This document shows positions 4,813-5,505 of a stretch of DNA of 5,505 nt, one piece after another (the stretch's first letter is position 1; every line of letters starts with the position of its first letter). The stretch is from Campylobacteraceae bacterium (GTDB lineage: Bacteria; Campylobacterota; Campylobacteria; Campylobacterales; Campylobacteraceae), in assembly GCA_031290675.1 (NCBI GenBank), contig JAITNC010000163.1, positions 1 to 5,505 on the forward strand. The letters are read 5' to 3'. A program made the position numbers and the translations under genes. The notes under the pieces are model-generated. The model saw only the letters and a list, made by a program, of their open reading frames with translations. It had not been told where the DNA came from and did no database searches.

Positions 4813-5505
4813 TTAAAGATTTGATAGGTAACTATCTAAAATAATCCAACTAAATAACGTTCTTGTGCCAAAAAAACTAATGTCATCAGACCACCTATAT
4901 TCGCAGTTGCCACTTTTTTTGATGTAAGCGTACTCATCATCTGTTCCATTTACTAGTTCGTATTTGAAGCCTGCACTTTTAAGAGCAGTTCTATAGTCAT
5001 CAAGAGCATCTTGCGTTATAGCAGCGTCAATGTAACCAACACTTTTGACAACCTCAACAAGTCTAAGCGGTGCGTCAGTAGGCTTTAAGCTATCGTATGT
5101 CGCATCATTATAATATGATATATCAAGGGAGTATTTGCCGTCAGACTCTTTTGTTATACCTACAACTGTGGTATCTAAAATATCGCTATAATAGTAGTCG
5201 AAACCTGCTTTATTATGTGAAAATAACCATTTGACAGGCTTAATTTTGTTGTTGATATAGTCGTTTACGTTGACGAGCGGGTAATGTACGGCACTTTTTA
5301 TAATAGAAAAGATATCTGTGATAAGAGTAGGAAAAACTCTATCTATGGCTGCAAAATCAACATCGGCACAAAGACCGGAGCTTCCGCCACCACCACCAGT
5401 TTCACCACCACCAGTTTCACCACCACCAGTTTCACCACCACCAGTTTCACCACCACCAGTTTCACCACCACCAGTTTCACCACCACCAGTTTCACCACCA
5501 CCAGT
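4813..5505 (-). CDS. Partial gene: (TGGGE)n-linker protein with unrecognised C-terminal domain
   Basis: An open frame runs leftward from the window edge to TAA at 4813-4815; 230 residues are visible and the start lies beyond 5505. It has no in-window ATG, which is why a start-based ORF search would miss it. Visible residues 1-40 are seven perfect TGGGE units plus one TGGGG. A short Gly/Ser stretch follows, then a domain at about 46-230 with Cys46 and Cys201, a helical-looking segment with VFPTLITDIF and IIKSAVHYPL, a Tyr-rich strand FDYYYSD, and a C-terminal part with YRTALKSAGF, EYAYIKK and CEYRW. I do not recognise a family. A Gly-rich linker before a Cys-containing domain, beside a lipoprotein gene, suggests an exported or lipid-anchored protein, but the N terminus needed to show this is missing. 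It lies upstream of the lipoprotein gene on the same strand with a 78-bp gap, so an operon is possible. Non-repetitive, well-behaved codons argue that the frame is real. Confidence 0.75.
   Translation of the reverse strand, partial: TGGGETGGGETGGGETGGGETGGGETGGGETGGGETGGGGGSSGLCADVDFAAIDRVFPTLITDIFSIIKSAVHYPLVNVNDYINNKIKPVKWLFSHNKAGFDYYYSDILDTTVVGITKESDGKYSLDISYYNDATYDSLKPTDAPLRLVEVVKSVGYIDAAITQDALDDYRTALKSAGFKYELVNGTDDEYAYIKKSGNCEYRWSDDISFFGTRTLFSWIILDSYLSNL
5386..5505. repeat. 15-bp in-frame tandem repeat encoding TGGGE
   Basis: The unit TTCACCACCACCAGT (plus strand) occurs seven times without a single mismatch at 5401-5505. One variant copy at 5386-5400 differs at two bases and turns Glu into Gly. 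The array continues past the window edge, so its full length is unknown. Perfect identity at DNA level, including third codon positions, points to recent expansion by slippage or recombination. Each step changes the linker by five residues without breaking the frame. Confidence 0.95.

Overview
The window looks like a chromosomal piece from a member of the Campylobacterota (Epsilonproteobacteria), in the general range of Campylobacter, Sulfurimonas, Sulfurospirillum or Sulfuricurvum; the genus is not decided. The main reason is the divergent pair bamA / tyrA, which I recall as neighbours in Campylobacter jejuni, with protein sequences of the right size and style. AT-rich promoters with an extended -10 and no clear -35 fit the same group.

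Layout from left to right: (1) positions 1-563 hold no credible gene. They are a patchwork of short intergenic repeats, several able to form hairpins, with two copies of one repeat family in opposite orientation at about 1-60 and 441-505. (2) 564-2789, minus strand, is a complete bamA, the central protein of outer-membrane beta-barrel assembly. (3) 2790-2866 is a 77-bp divergent promoter region built around the near-symmetrical GATATAATATC. (4) 2867-3706, plus strand, is tyrA, prephenate dehydrogenase of tyrosine synthesis; a GTG at 2879 is a serious alternative start. (5) 3742-4734, minus strand, is an unrecognised lipoprotein gene, convergent with tyrA. (6) 4813 to beyond 5505, minus strand, is the 3' part of another unrecognised gene. 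Its product carries a (TGGGE)n linker encoded by perfect 15-bp tandem repeats that run off the window edge.

The two right-hand genes point the same way, the incomplete one upstream, and may be co-transcribed. Each is followed at short distance by the same 25-bp sequence, a perfect 10-bp-stem hairpin with an AAGA loop, at 3706-3730 and 4768-4792. The lipoprotein gene is therefore bracketed by identical direct repeats 1,062 bp apart, so it looks like a removable or duplicated unit inserted behind the conserved bamA-tyrA block. This is the most interesting structural observation here. No recombinase or transposase is visible, so mobility is only a hypothesis.

BamA and TyrA are core functions that share a promoter region but no pathway. 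The right-hand genes appear accessory: one is a clear cell-envelope lipoprotein, and the other is probably exported (inference, because its N terminus is outside the window).
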